DNA from: Spirilliplanes yamanashiensis
GTDB lineage: Bacteria; Actinomycetota; Actinomycetes; Mycobacteriales; Micromonosporaceae
Direction: 5' to 3'
Length of the DNA stretch: 64,000 nt
Assembly: GCF_016863475.1 (NCBI RefSeq)
Contig: NZ_BOOY01000020.1
Coordinates: 62,001-126,000 of the forward strand
In this document: piece after piece, positions 57,013 through 64,000 of the stretch
How positions within the stretch are numbered: position 1 is the stretch's first letter
How the letters are laid out: every line of letters begins with the position of its first letter
Position numbers and translations under genes: made by a program
The notes under the pieces: generated by a model
Seen by the model: the letters and a program-made list of their open reading frames with translations, nothing else
Database searches by the model: none
What the model was told of the DNA's origin: nothing

Positions 57013-57963
57013 CTAGATGCGGCGGGCCAGGTCGGCCGCGCCGATGACGCCCGCCGCGCTGCCCGTCTCGGCGGCCAGCAGCGGCGCCACCGGCAGGGTG
57101 CCGCGCACGGCCAGTGCCTCCCGGTACGCCCGCTCCGTCGGCCCCATCAGCAGCTCGCCCGCGTCGATGACGCCGCCGCCGATCACCAGCACCTGCGGGT
57201 CGAGGATCTGCACCAGGTCGGCCATCGCGCCGCCCAGCCAGTAGCCGATCTGGGCGAACGCGTCGCGCGACACCGGGTCGCCCTTCTGCGCCGCCGTGGT
57301 GATCATCAGGCCGGTGACGGCGTCGGCGTCGCCGCCCGCCAGCTCCAGCAGGATCGGCGCCCGGTCGGGCTCCTGCCGGGCGCCCGCCCGGGCGAAGCGC
57401 AGCAGGGCGCGGCCGCTGGCGTACTGCTCCAGGCAGCCGAGCCGGCCGCAGCCGCACGGGTGGCCGTCCGGCACCGACAGCATGTGCCCCAGCTCGGCGG
57501 CGATGCCGTGGGTGCCGCGCACCAGCTCGCCGTTGAGCACGATGGCGCCGCCGATGCCGGTGCCGACCGTGATCATGATCATGGAGTCCTCGGCGTCGCG
57601 GGCCGCGCCGTAGCGGAACTCCGCCCAGGCGGCCGCGTTCGCGTCGTTCTCCACGACGGTCGGCAGGCCCACGGCCTCGCTGACGTGCCGGCGCAGCGGC
57701 TCGTCCCGCCACGCCAGGTTCGGCGCGAACAGCACGATCGACCGGGTCGCGTCGATCCACGCCGCCGCCCCGATGCCCACGGCCGTCGCCTCCGGGTACG
57801 CCGCCGCCAGCTCCGCGGCCACCCCGATGATCGTGTTCCGCGTGCCCAGCGGGTCCTGCGCGGGGGTGTCCCGGCGGACCTGCGTCAGCACGTTCCCGTC
57901 GTCGTCGACGACACCCCCGGCCACCTTCGTGCCACCCACGTCGACCCCGATGGTCAGCGTCAC
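57013..57963 (-). CDS. glkA: ROK-family glucokinase
   Basis: 316 residues. LTIGVDVGGTKVAGGVVD phosphate-binding loop, VENDANAAAWAEF with the catalytic Asp, TVGTGIGGAIVLNGEL, and the ROK zinc motif GHPCGCGRLGCLEQYASGRA. It phosphorylates glucose with ATP. The Streptomyces homologue GlkA is also needed for glucose repression, so it may help control carbon use, including the chitinase; that link is from known biology, not from this sequence. GTG 57963 has GGGGAG 8 bases upstream. Confidence 0.9.
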   Translation of the reverse strand: MTLTIGVDVGGTKVAGGVVDDDGNVLTQVRRDTPAQDPLGTRNTIIGVAAELAAAYPEATAVGIGAAAWIDATRSIVLFAPNLAWRDEPLRRHVSEAVGLPTVVENDANAAAWAEFRYGAARDAEDSMIMITVGTGIGGAIVLNGELVRGTHGIAAELGHMLSVPDGHPCGCGRLGCLEQYASGRALLRFARAGARQEPDRAPILLELAGGDADAVTGLMITTAAQKGDPVSRDAFAQIGYWLGGAMADLVQILDPQVLVIGGGVIDAGELLMGPTERAYREALAVRGTLPVAPLLAAETGSAAGVIGAADLARRI

Positions 57964-58003
57964 CGCCGCCACTCCCCTTTCCCCCTGGTACGCGCCGCGC
58001 CGG

Positions 58004-58888
58004 TCACCGGGCGCCGTCGCCCGTGCTCCCGTCGCGGCCTGCGGCCGGCGCTGCGGCCGGCCCCCCGGCCGGCTCGGCCCCGGCCGTGCCACGATCGTCG
58101 TGCTGATCCTCCCGGGCGCGACCGGCGTCCCGGGTGGCCGCCGCCCACGGGTCACCCGCGCCGGGCCCGGCACCCGCCGCCGCACCCGCCGCCGCACCCG
58201 CCGCCGCAGCGCCTTCCGCGCCGCCCTGCGCCCGGCGGCGGACCGCCTCGGCCACCGCGGCGGCCGCCTCGGCCGCGCGCCGCCGGGCGGCCTCCGCCTC
58301 GCGGGCCGCGTACTCGCGCGCGGCCTCGCGCGCCGCCCGCTCCCGGGCCTCCCGCTCGGCCGCCCGCTCCGTCTCGGCGCGCACGTCCTCGTCGTGGGCG
58401 GCCGCCGTGGCCGCCGACCACGGGTCGTCGCCGGCCGGAGCGGGCCGGTGCCCGGCGGTGTCGCGGCCGGTCGCGGCGCGCCACACGGTGTCGGCGTCGG
58501 GCTGCGGCCGCCCGGCAGGCTGCCCCGCCGCGTCCGCCCGGCCGGCCGGCGGGCGCACCAGGCCCGAGTCGCCCAGCGCGCGCATCAGGCTGGCCACGCC
58601 CGCGGCGAAGTCGCCCGCCCCGGTGGCGAGCCGCTCGGCCGCCTGCGGGCTCGGGTCGCGCAGCGAGGTGATCAGCCGGCAGACGGGGCACACGCAGCAG
58701 GCCGGCTCGCCGGTCGCCCAGCTGCCCGCGGCCCGCGCGAACCGCGCCGCCGTGCCCGCGTGGCCCAGCGCGCCGGTGATGAGGTCGCCCAGCCCGGCCG
58801 GCCCCGGGCCGCCCTGCGACGCCATCGCGAGGAAGGTGGCGACGAGCCGCTCGGCCTCCTCACGGGCCGAGCCGGTGGTTCCGGACAT
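58004..58888 (-). CDS. Ala/Arg/Glu-rich protein with CPVC motif
   Basis: 294 residues, similar to actinobacterial DUF5304-type proteins found by ROK kinase and SRPBCC genes. The N-terminal 110 residues are helical with ACCVCPVCRLITSLRD near 62-77, where Cys-x2-Cys could hold zinc or form disulfides. Residues about 165-235 are a charged Ala/Glu/Arg helix (EREARERAAREAAREYAA) likely to form a coiled coil, then low-complexity Gly/Ala. The start ATG follows AAGGAG. Function unknown. Confidence 0.75.
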   Translation of the reverse strand: MSGTTGSAREEAERLVATFLAMASQGGPGPAGLGDLITGALGHAGTAARFARAAGSWATGEPACCVCPVCRLITSLRDPSPQAAERLATGAGDFAAGVASLMRALGDSGLVRPPAGRADAAGQPAGRPQPDADTVWRAATGRDTAGHRPAPAGDDPWSAATAAAHDEDVRAETERAAEREARERAAREAAREYAAREAEAARRRAAEAAAAVAEAVRRRAQGGAEGAAAAGAAAGAAAGAGPGAGDPWAAATRDAGRAREDQHDDRGTAGAEPAGGPAAAPAAGRDGSTGDGAR

Positions 58889-58927
58889 GTCTCGCTCCTT
58901 CGGGCCCGCACCGCGGCGGGCCGGCGC

Positions 58928-59380
58928 TCAGGCCGCCGCGCCGCTCTCGACCCGGGTCTTGAGCTGCTTCAGCGCGGTGTCCATGATCATCTTCTCGGCC
59001 TTGCGCCGGAACATGCCGAGCATGCCGATGGCCAGCTCCACCTCGAGCGTGTACGTCACCGTCGTCGTGCCGTCCGGGTTCTCGGCCAGGTCGTACGAGC
59101 CGTTCTGCACCCGCTGCGTCTTCGACGGCGCCACCAGCGACCACTCGATGCGGGAGATGTCCTCGGCGTACTCGTACGCGAGCGTGTAGTCGTCGGCCAG
59201 CACCCCGGCGTCGATGACGAACCGGACCTGGCTGGCGTAGCCGTCCTCGTACTCCTCGACGACCTCGACGGTCTTCATCGCGTCGGCCCACTCCGGGTAC
59301 CGCGCGAAGTCGCAGATCACCGCCGCGACCTGGGCCACGGGCGCGTTGATCGTGATCGACTGCGTCGACGACTCGGCCAT
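58928..59380 (-). CDS. SRPBCC-family lipid-binding-type protein
   Basis: 150 residues of the START/Bet v1-like polyketide cyclase family: SITINAPVAQVAAVICDFARYPEWADAMK opening, VRFVIDAGVLADDYTL, a long C-terminal helix FRRKAEKMIMDTALKQLKTRV. It closely resembles M. tuberculosis Rv2185c (TB16.3), which is in the same conserved neighbourhood. The ligand is unknown. It stands 39 bases before the CPVC protein gene on the same strand. Confidence 0.88.
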   Translation of the reverse strand: MAESSTQSITINAPVAQVAAVICDFARYPEWADAMKTVEVVEEYEDGYASQVRFVIDAGVLADDYTLAYEYAEDISRIEWSLVAPSKTQRVQNGSYDLAENPDGTTTVTYTLEVELAIGMLGMFRRKAEKMIMDTALKQLKTRVESGAAA

Positions 59381-59475
59381 GTCGGCAGGCTACCCGGTAC
59401 GCCCCGGCCGGGCCCCGGGCACCCGCACGTGTCGCCGCCGCGACGATGTCGGGCGGTGCCGCTACGATCCGTCAC

Positions 59476-61218
59476 GTGTCTGCATCGGTGAGCGCCCGCG
59501 TGTCCTCGTCCGCGGGTCTGCACCCGATCGCGGTGGGCGCCCGCGTGGCCATGCTCCTGCTGGTCGTCGTGCTGACGCTCGTCGCCACCCGCGACTGGTT
59601 CCAGCTCGGCTGGGTGGTGCTGCTCGCCGTCGCCGGCCTGCCCGGCGTCTTCGCCGCCCGGCACGCCCTCGCCGCCACCCTCAGCCGCTACGCCGAGGCC
59701 GTCGTCGTCGGCCTCGCCGCCGGCTCCGTCGCCGCCGACACCGCCGCCGACACCCTCGGCGCGGGAGCCGCCGCCACCGCCGCCACCGCCGGCGCGGCGG
59801 GCGCCGCCGCCGGCTTCGGCGCCCAGGCCGTCCTGCCGTACCTGATGGTGCCGGTCCTCGGCGCCGCCCTGCGCCGCCGCGGGCGCGAGGGCCTCGCCCT
59901 GCTCGGCGTCGCCGCCGCGGCGCTGCTGCTCGGCGGGCTCGTCGGCGACCCGCTGCGCCCCGTCACCGAGCCCGCCTACCTGGCCGCCGGGCTGCTCTGG
60001 CTCGTCGTGGGCGCGGTCGTCACCCTCGCCGCCGACCCCGTCCGGCAGCTCATGCAACCCCTCGAGCCCACCCCGCAGCCGTACGCCGAGGCGACGCGCC
60101 TGCTCACCCAGCTGCGCAGCGTCGCCCGCTCGCTGCCCGGCGCCACCCTCGACCCGGGCGGCATCTCCGAGCACCTGCTGGAGGAACTGCGCAGCGTCGC
60201 CCCCGCCCAGCGCGCCGCCGTGCTCAGCGCCAGCGGCGGCGGCCGCCTCGGCGTGCTCGCCCAGACCGGCGCCGAGCGCGTCGACTGGGAGACCACCATC
60301 GACGCCGACTCGGCCCTCGCCGACGCCTGGGCCAGCCAGCAGCCGCACACCGCCAACCGCTCCCAGGCCCGCTCCCACCACGGCGGCGCGTCCGCGCTGG
60401 TGGTGCCCCTGGTCGCCGGGGTGCGCACCATCGGCCTGGTCATCCTCGAGTCCGACGCCGCCAACGCGTACCCGAAGGACGTGGTCGACGCCGTCACCGG
60501 CGTCACCGGCCCCGCCGCCCTGCGGCTCGAGGCCGCCCTGCTGTTCGACGACGTCCGGTCCCTGGCCACCAACGAGGAACGCCAGCGCCTCGCCCGCGAG
60601 ATCCACGACGGCGTCGCGCAGGAGCTGGTCATGGTCGGCTACGGCATCGACAACGCCCTGGCCACCCTCCCCGAGGAGGCCACCGAGACCGCCGAGGACC
60701 TGCGCACCCTGCGCGGCGAGGTCACCCGGGTCATCACCGAGCTGCGGCTGAGCCTGTTCGAGCTGCGCAGCGAGGTCGACCGCCAGGGCGGCCTGGCCGC
60801 CGCCATCGCCGAGTACGCGCGCACCATCGGCACCTCCGCCGGCCTGCGCGTGCACTTCACGTTCGACGAGAGCACCGCCCGGCTCCCCGCCGCGACCGAG
60901 GCGGAACTCCTGCGGATCGCCCAGGAGGCGATCACCAACGCCCGCAAGCACGCGGGCGCGGCCAACCTCTGGGTCACGTGCGAGGTCGATCCCCCGTACG
61001 CCCAGATCGAGATCTCCGACGACGGCAAGGGCATCGACGGAGGGCGACCGGACGGCCACTACGGCCTTGCGATCATGGCCGAGAGGGCGGAACGTATCCG
61101 GGGCCGGTTGGAGATCAGTCCGCGACACCCCAGCGGAACAACCGTGGCGGTAGTACTCGGAACACCTTCCCGGCGCGATAGCGTGCGGGATAGCGTTTCC
61201 GCACCAGAAGGGGAGTAA
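59476..61218 (+). CDS. GAF-domain sensor histidine kinase (HisKA_3, NarL-partner type)
   Basis: 580 residues. About five membrane helices occupy residues 10-180, then a GAF domain (about 215-355; GASALVVPLVAGVRTIGLVIL), HisKA_3 with REIHDGVAQELVMVG (His377) and a HATPase (EAELLRIAQEAITNARKHA, ISDDGKGI, HYGLAIMAERAERI). It pairs with the NarL-type regulator 7 bases downstream. The GTG at 59476 is 7 bases after a TACGAT -10 element, which favours it over upstream starts (leaderless). The signal sensed is unknown. Confidence 0.9.
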   Translation: MSASVSARVSSSAGLHPIAVGARVAMLLLVVVLTLVATRDWFQLGWVVLLAVAGLPGVFAARHALAATLSRYAEAVVVGLAAGSVAADTAADTLGAGAAATAATAGAAGAAAGFGAQAVLPYLMVPVLGAALRRRGREGLALLGVAAAALLLGGLVGDPLRPVTEPAYLAAGLLWLVVGAVVTLAADPVRQLMQPLEPTPQPYAEATRLLTQLRSVARSLPGATLDPGGISEHLLEELRSVAPAQRAAVLSASGGGRLGVLAQTGAERVDWETTIDADSALADAWASQQPHTANRSQARSHHGGASALVVPLVAGVRTIGLVILESDAANAYPKDVVDAVTGVTGPAALRLEAALLFDDVRSLATNEERQRLAREIHDGVAQELVMVGYGIDNALATLPEEATETAEDLRTLRGEVTRVITELRLSLFELRSEVDRQGGLAAAIAEYARTIGTSAGLRVHFTFDESTARLPAATEAELLRIAQEAITNARKHAGAANLWVTCEVDPPYAQIEISDDGKGIDGGRPDGHYGLAIMAERAERIRGRLEISPRHPSGTTVAVVLGTPSRRDSVRDSVSAPEGE

Positions 61219-61225
61219 CCCGAGC

Positions 61226-61894
61226 ATGTCGACCAGCCCCGCCCCGACGACCCGGACCAAGGTCCTGCTCGTCGACGATCACGACTTGATCCGCAAGGGC
61301 CTACGGCACGCGTTCGAGCGGGACCGGCAGTTCGAGGTCGTCGGCGAGGCCGCCACCGCCGCCGAGGCCGTCCGCCAGGCGGGTGCGCTCCAGCCCGACG
61401 TCGTCATCATGGACCTCCGCCTGCCCGACGGCAGCGGCCTCGAGGCCACGCGCGCCCTGCGCAAGAACAACGCGAACATGGGCATCGTCGTCCTCACCAT
61501 GTACGCCGGCGACGACCAGCTCTTCGGCGCCCTCGAAGCCGGCGCGAGCGCCTTCGTCCCGAAGACCGCCCCGGCCGACGAGGTCGTCGCCGCCGCCCGC
61601 CACGCCGCCAGCGCCCCCAGCGCCTTCACCGCGGCCGACCTGGCCGAGGCCATGAAGCGCCGCCTGGCCCCGTCCGGCCCGCAGCTCTCCCCCCGCGAGG
61701 GCCAGGTCCTGCGCCTGCTCGCCGACGGCATGAGCGTGGCCGGCATCGCCAAGCAGCTGTTCGTCAGCGAGAGCACGGCCAAGACCCACATCTCCAAGCT
61801 GTACGAGAAGCTCGGCGCCGCCAACCGCGCCCAGGCCCTGATGACGGCCCTGCGCCTCGGCCTGCTCGAAGCCCCGGACGCCCCGAAGTTCTGA
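61226..61894 (+). CDS. NarL/LuxR-family response regulator
   Basis: 222 residues. Receiver domain: VLLVDDHDLIRKGLRHAF, phospho-acceptor Asp63 in VVIMDLRLPDGSG and Lys in AFVPKTAPADE. DNA-binding LuxR domain: LSPREGQVLRLLADGMSVAG with recognition helix SESTAKTHISKLYEKLG. Begins 7 bases after its cognate kinase gene, so the two form a two-component operon. Target genes are not evident. Confidence 0.92.
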   Translation: MSTSPAPTTRTKVLLVDDHDLIRKGLRHAFERDRQFEVVGEAATAAEAVRQAGALQPDVVIMDLRLPDGSGLEATRALRKNNANMGIVVLTMYAGDDQLFGALEAGASAFVPKTAPADEVVAAARHAASAPSAFTAADLAEAMKRRLAPSGPQLSPREGQVLRLLADGMSVAGIAKQLFVSESTAKTHISKLYEKLGAANRAQALMTALRLGLLEAPDAPKF

Positions 61895-62331
61895 CCCGCT
61901 GACCCCACGCCCCCGCGCCGCCCCACGGCCGGCCGGGGGCGGGGCCGGGGCGAGCCCCGCGCCGCCGCCTTACACGGGCCCCCCGCTGCCGCACCCTGCA
62001 CGGCCCGCGGCGGCACACCCCGCGCGGCCACCGCGCCTCCCCACCCCGAGCGGCGCCTCGCGGCCGGTCCGGGGCACCGCAGGGTCTCACCGACCTGCCC
62101 CGAACCGCACCGCGATCGCAGCAGCGACATCACGCCTACTCCACGACCCCTCCCCCGGGCCGGTCGCGGCCCCGCATCGGTGGCTCTCCGATCGCGGCCG
62201 CGAGGCAACTCCAGGCGAGGCCGCCGGGTCAGAAGGCAGAGCGGCCGGACCAGCGCACAAGGTAAGGGGCCGCCGCCGCAGCGAGGCGCGGGCCCGGACC
62301 CGGTCCTTCACAGCAGAACCCCGCCGGAGCG
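61895..62331. other. 437-base gene-poor gap
   Basis: No convincing coding frame on either strand. Imperfect hairpins are present: an 11-bp stem with one mismatch at about 62067-62107, and a larger stem around 62160-62205. It could hold a small RNA or simply the terminator region of the two-component operon and the DUF4395 gene; nothing decisive is visible. Confidence 0.4.
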
Positions 62332-62739
62332 TCAGCTGGGCCGGAGGCGGCGCAGGGCCAGGTAGGCCTCACACCCCAGGCACAGCCCGAAGACCGCATT
62401 CAGAAACGCGGCGGCCAGCCCGAACGCGGCGAAGGTCAGACCCACGGCCGTGGCCCCGCTCAGGTACCCGGCCGCCGAGGCGGTGAGGAAGGCGCAGCCG
62501 ACGAGCTGGGCGAAGCGGACCGGCGCGGCGTCCTCGCGGTCGGCCGGCGGGGGGAGGCGGGGCGCGACCAGGTGGCGGTAGAGCAGGGCGTACGGGCCGC
62601 GGCGCGGGTCGGCGGCGGTGAGGGCGAAGACGGCGGCCTGGGCGAGGGCCAGCCAGCCGGAGCCGGTGGCGAGGACGACCACGAGGACCGCGGCGGTGAT
62701 CGCGGCGACGAAGCGCGGGCCGCGCGGGTCGAGCTGCAT
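62332..62739 (-). CDS. DUF4395-family membrane protein
   Basis: 135 residues with four hydrophobic helices. DPRGPRFVAAITAAVLVVVL opening, then DPRRGPYALLYRHLVAPRL and AAPVRFAQLVGCAFL; the closing FGLCLGCEAYLALRRL has the C-x2-C of the family. DUF4395 proteins often occur beside or fused to thioredoxin or sulfurtransferase genes, but none is seen here. Divergent from the DUF427 gene with 75 bases between. Confidence 0.82.
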   Translation of the reverse strand: MQLDPRGPRFVAAITAAVLVVVLATGSGWLALAQAAVFALTAADPRRGPYALLYRHLVAPRLPPPADREDAAPVRFAQLVGCAFLTASAAGYLSGATAVGLTFAAFGLAAAFLNAVFGLCLGCEAYLALRRLRPS

Positions 62740-62814
62740 GCCGGTCAGCCTTGCACCGTGGTCGGCGTCTGCCCAGCGTGACGGCAATCACCTGTGCCGC
62801 AGTAGGGTTTTGGG

Positions 62815-63279
62815 GTGGAGTCTGTCTGGGATTATCCGCGGCCGCCGCGGGTGGAGCGGAGCGTCAGGCCGGTGTCGGTGCGGCACGCGGGGGTGACCGT
62901 GGCCGAGAGCGGGCGGGCGTGGCGGGTGCTGGAGACGTCGCATCCGCCGGTGTTCTACGTGCCGCGCGACGACGTGGCCGACGGGGTGCTGGTGGCGTCG
63001 GCGGCGCGGCGGACGGTGTGCGAGTTCAAGGGTGTGGCCAGCTACTGGGACCTGCGGGTGGGCGCGGTGGTGGTGCCCGCGGCGGGGTGGTCGTACGAGG
63101 AGCCGGCGGACGGGTACGCGGAGCTGGCCGGGGCGGTGGCGTTCTACCCGGGGCGGGTGGACGAGTGCCGGGTCGGCGACGAGCGGGTGCGGCCGCAGGA
63201 GGGTGACTTCTACGGCGGCTGGATCACCGCGGACGTGACCGGGCCGTTCAAGGGCGGGCCGGGCACCCGGGGCTGGTGA
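62815..63279 (+). CDS. DUF427-family protein
   Basis: 154 residues: VWDYPRPPRVERS, VTVAESGRAWRVLETSHPPV, YVPRDDVADGVL, TVCEFKGVASYWDL and YAELAGAVAFYPGRVD match the single-domain DUF427 beta-tent fold. No enzymatic role is firmly known. GTG 62815 is the likely start. Ends 5 bases before the stop of the convergent SDR gene. Confidence 0.85.
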   Translation: MESVWDYPRPPRVERSVRPVSVRHAGVTVAESGRAWRVLETSHPPVFYVPRDDVADGVLVASAARRTVCEFKGVASYWDLRVGAVVVPAAGWSYEEPADGYAELAGAVAFYPGRVDECRVGDERVRPQEGDFYGGWITADVTGPFKGGPGTRGW

Positions 63280-63283
63280 GCGG

Positions 63284-64000
63284 TCACCAGCCGTCGGGGG
63301 CGTAGTCCTTCAGGAAGCAGCCGTACACGTCCTCGCCGGCCTCGCCGCGCACGATCGGGTCGTACACCCGGGCGGCGCCGTCGACCAGGTCGAGGGGGGC
63401 GTGGAAGCCTTCGCCGGCGAGCCGCATCTTGGTGGGGTGCGGGCGTTCGTCGGTGATCCAGCCGGTGTCGACGCTGGTCATGAGGATGCCGTCGGCGAAC
63501 AGGTCGGCGGCGCTGGTGCGGGTGAGCATGTTCAGGGCGGCCTTGGCCATGTTGGTGTGCGGGTGGCCGGCGCCCTTGTAGCCGCGGCTGAACACGCCCT
63601 CCATGGCGGAGACGTTGACGACGTAGCGGCGCGGGTGCGGCGACGCGGTCATGGCCGGGCGCAGGCGGCTGACCAGCACGAACGGGGCGGTCACGTTGCA
63701 CAGCTGCACTTCGAGCAGTTCCAGCGGGCCGACCTCGTGGACGCGGGCGGACCAGCTGTTCTCGGGGGCCAGGTCGGGCACGAGGCCGCCGGCGTCGATG
63801 GCGGTGGCGGCGGCGATGCGTTCGGGCGACGCGGAGCCGCTGGTCAGTGCCAGGGCGGTGAGCGCGTGCGGGGTGAGGGCGGGCGCGCCGGCGCCGACCG
63901 GCTCGAGGGTGCCCGGGGTGTGGCCGCCGAGGTACTCGAGTTCCGGCAGGGCGCCGCCGGGCAGCGGGGCGGACTCGGCCGCCGCGAGGGCCGCGTAGGC
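63284..64000 (-). CDS. SDR-family oxidoreductase, 5' part outside the window
   Basis: 239 codons of the C-terminal part, open to the right edge. The frame continues upstream as ALPELEYLGGHTPGTLEPVG, then ALTALALTSGSASPERIAAAT. Rossmann-type features are VTAPFVLVSRLRPAM, YVVNVSAMEGVFSRG and GHPHTNMAKAALNMLTRT. The catalytic Ser is there (NVSAMEG), but the YxxxK Tyr position is Thr (TNMAK). The acidic DxGWITDERPHP segment is typical of a large actinobacterial SDR subfamily of about 480 residues. Function unknown. Confidence 0.78.
   Translation of the reverse strand, partial: AYAALAAAESAPLPGGALPELEYLGGHTPGTLEPVGAGAPALTPHALTALALTSGSASPERIAAATAIDAGGLVPDLAPENSWSARVHEVGPLELLEVQLCNVTAPFVLVSRLRPAMTASPHPRRYVVNVSAMEGVFSRGYKGAGHPHTNMAKAALNMLTRTSAADLFADGILMTSVDTGWITDERPHPTKMRLAGEGFHAPLDLVDGAARVYDPIVRGEAGEDVYGCFLKDYAPDGW

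Noticed and set aside
59317-61260. 647-codon minus-strand frame over the GAF histidine kinase
   Set aside because: Gly/Ala/Glu-rich antisense shadow with no motif; the plus-strand frame has all kinase boxes.

Overview
The window is very GC-rich, gene-dense chromosomal DNA from an actinomycete, most likely of the family Micromonosporaceae. This is inferred from codon and GC bias, many GTG/TTG starts, frequent 4-base start/stop overlaps, leaderless promoters, an ImuA'/ImuB mutasome, PknL with an Rv2175c-type partner, a class II DAHP synthase, and a carotenoid gene set resembling the sioxanthin genes of Salinispora. No rRNA, intact tRNA, CRISPR array, insertion sequence or prophage was seen.

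Layout. 1-3650: DNA-damage mutasome operon on the minus strand (HEPN protein, imuA', imuB running off the left edge), preceded by a PafBC-type promoter motif, a LexA box and a long leader with two perfect hairpins. 3711-5488: SDR oxidoreductase and DMT exporter. 5496-8776: a SIR2-like/Ser-Thr kinase fusion facing an unknown helical protein; this is the best candidate for an undescribed, possibly defence-related, system. 9078-11858: ferric-reductase-like membrane protein, flavinylated FMN-binding protein and its flavin transferase ApbE. 11922-18840: GH87-like glucanase, a single-chain asymmetric ABC exporter, nucleotidyltransferase, SGNH hydrolase, dodecin.

19102-28576: tRNA-editing-type deacylase, then a tightly coupled carotenoid tail-modification operon (CrtA-like, GNAT, CruF-like, glycosyltransferase, CrtD/CrtI-like), HNH protein, CDP-alcohol transferase, metF, polyprenyl diphosphate synthase and a split lycopene cyclase. 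28586-32639: Rv2175c-like regulator, Ser/Pro-rich membrane protein, PknL-type PASTA kinase and endonuclease IV. 32700-39613: unknown protein with a small upstream ORF, hybrid sensor kinase, aldo/keto reductase, threonine aldolase, class II DAHP synthase (aroG). 39692-45828: RidA remnant, secreted chitinase, glutathione peroxidase, DUF429 protein, proC, phosphofructokinase, PNPOx-type protein, DEDDh exoribonuclease.

45874-51230: phosphotransferase, Crp-type regulator, MarR and TetR regulators each divergent from an enzyme gene with visible operators, PlsC acyltransferase. 51477-59380: membrane protein, otsA, an FMO/hydrolase operon, EEP hydrolase, ROK glucokinase, Ala-rich CPVC protein, SRPBCC protein. 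59476-64000: GAF histidine kinase and NarL-type regulator, a gene-poor 437-base gap, DUF4395 and DUF427 proteins, and an SDR gene cut by the right edge. The run metF, idsA, Rv2175c-like, pknL, aroG, exoribonuclease, plsC, SRPBCC resembles the Rv2172c-Rv2185c segment of Mycobacterium tuberculosis (from memory), so much of 25-59 kb is conserved actinobacterial backbone with insertions.
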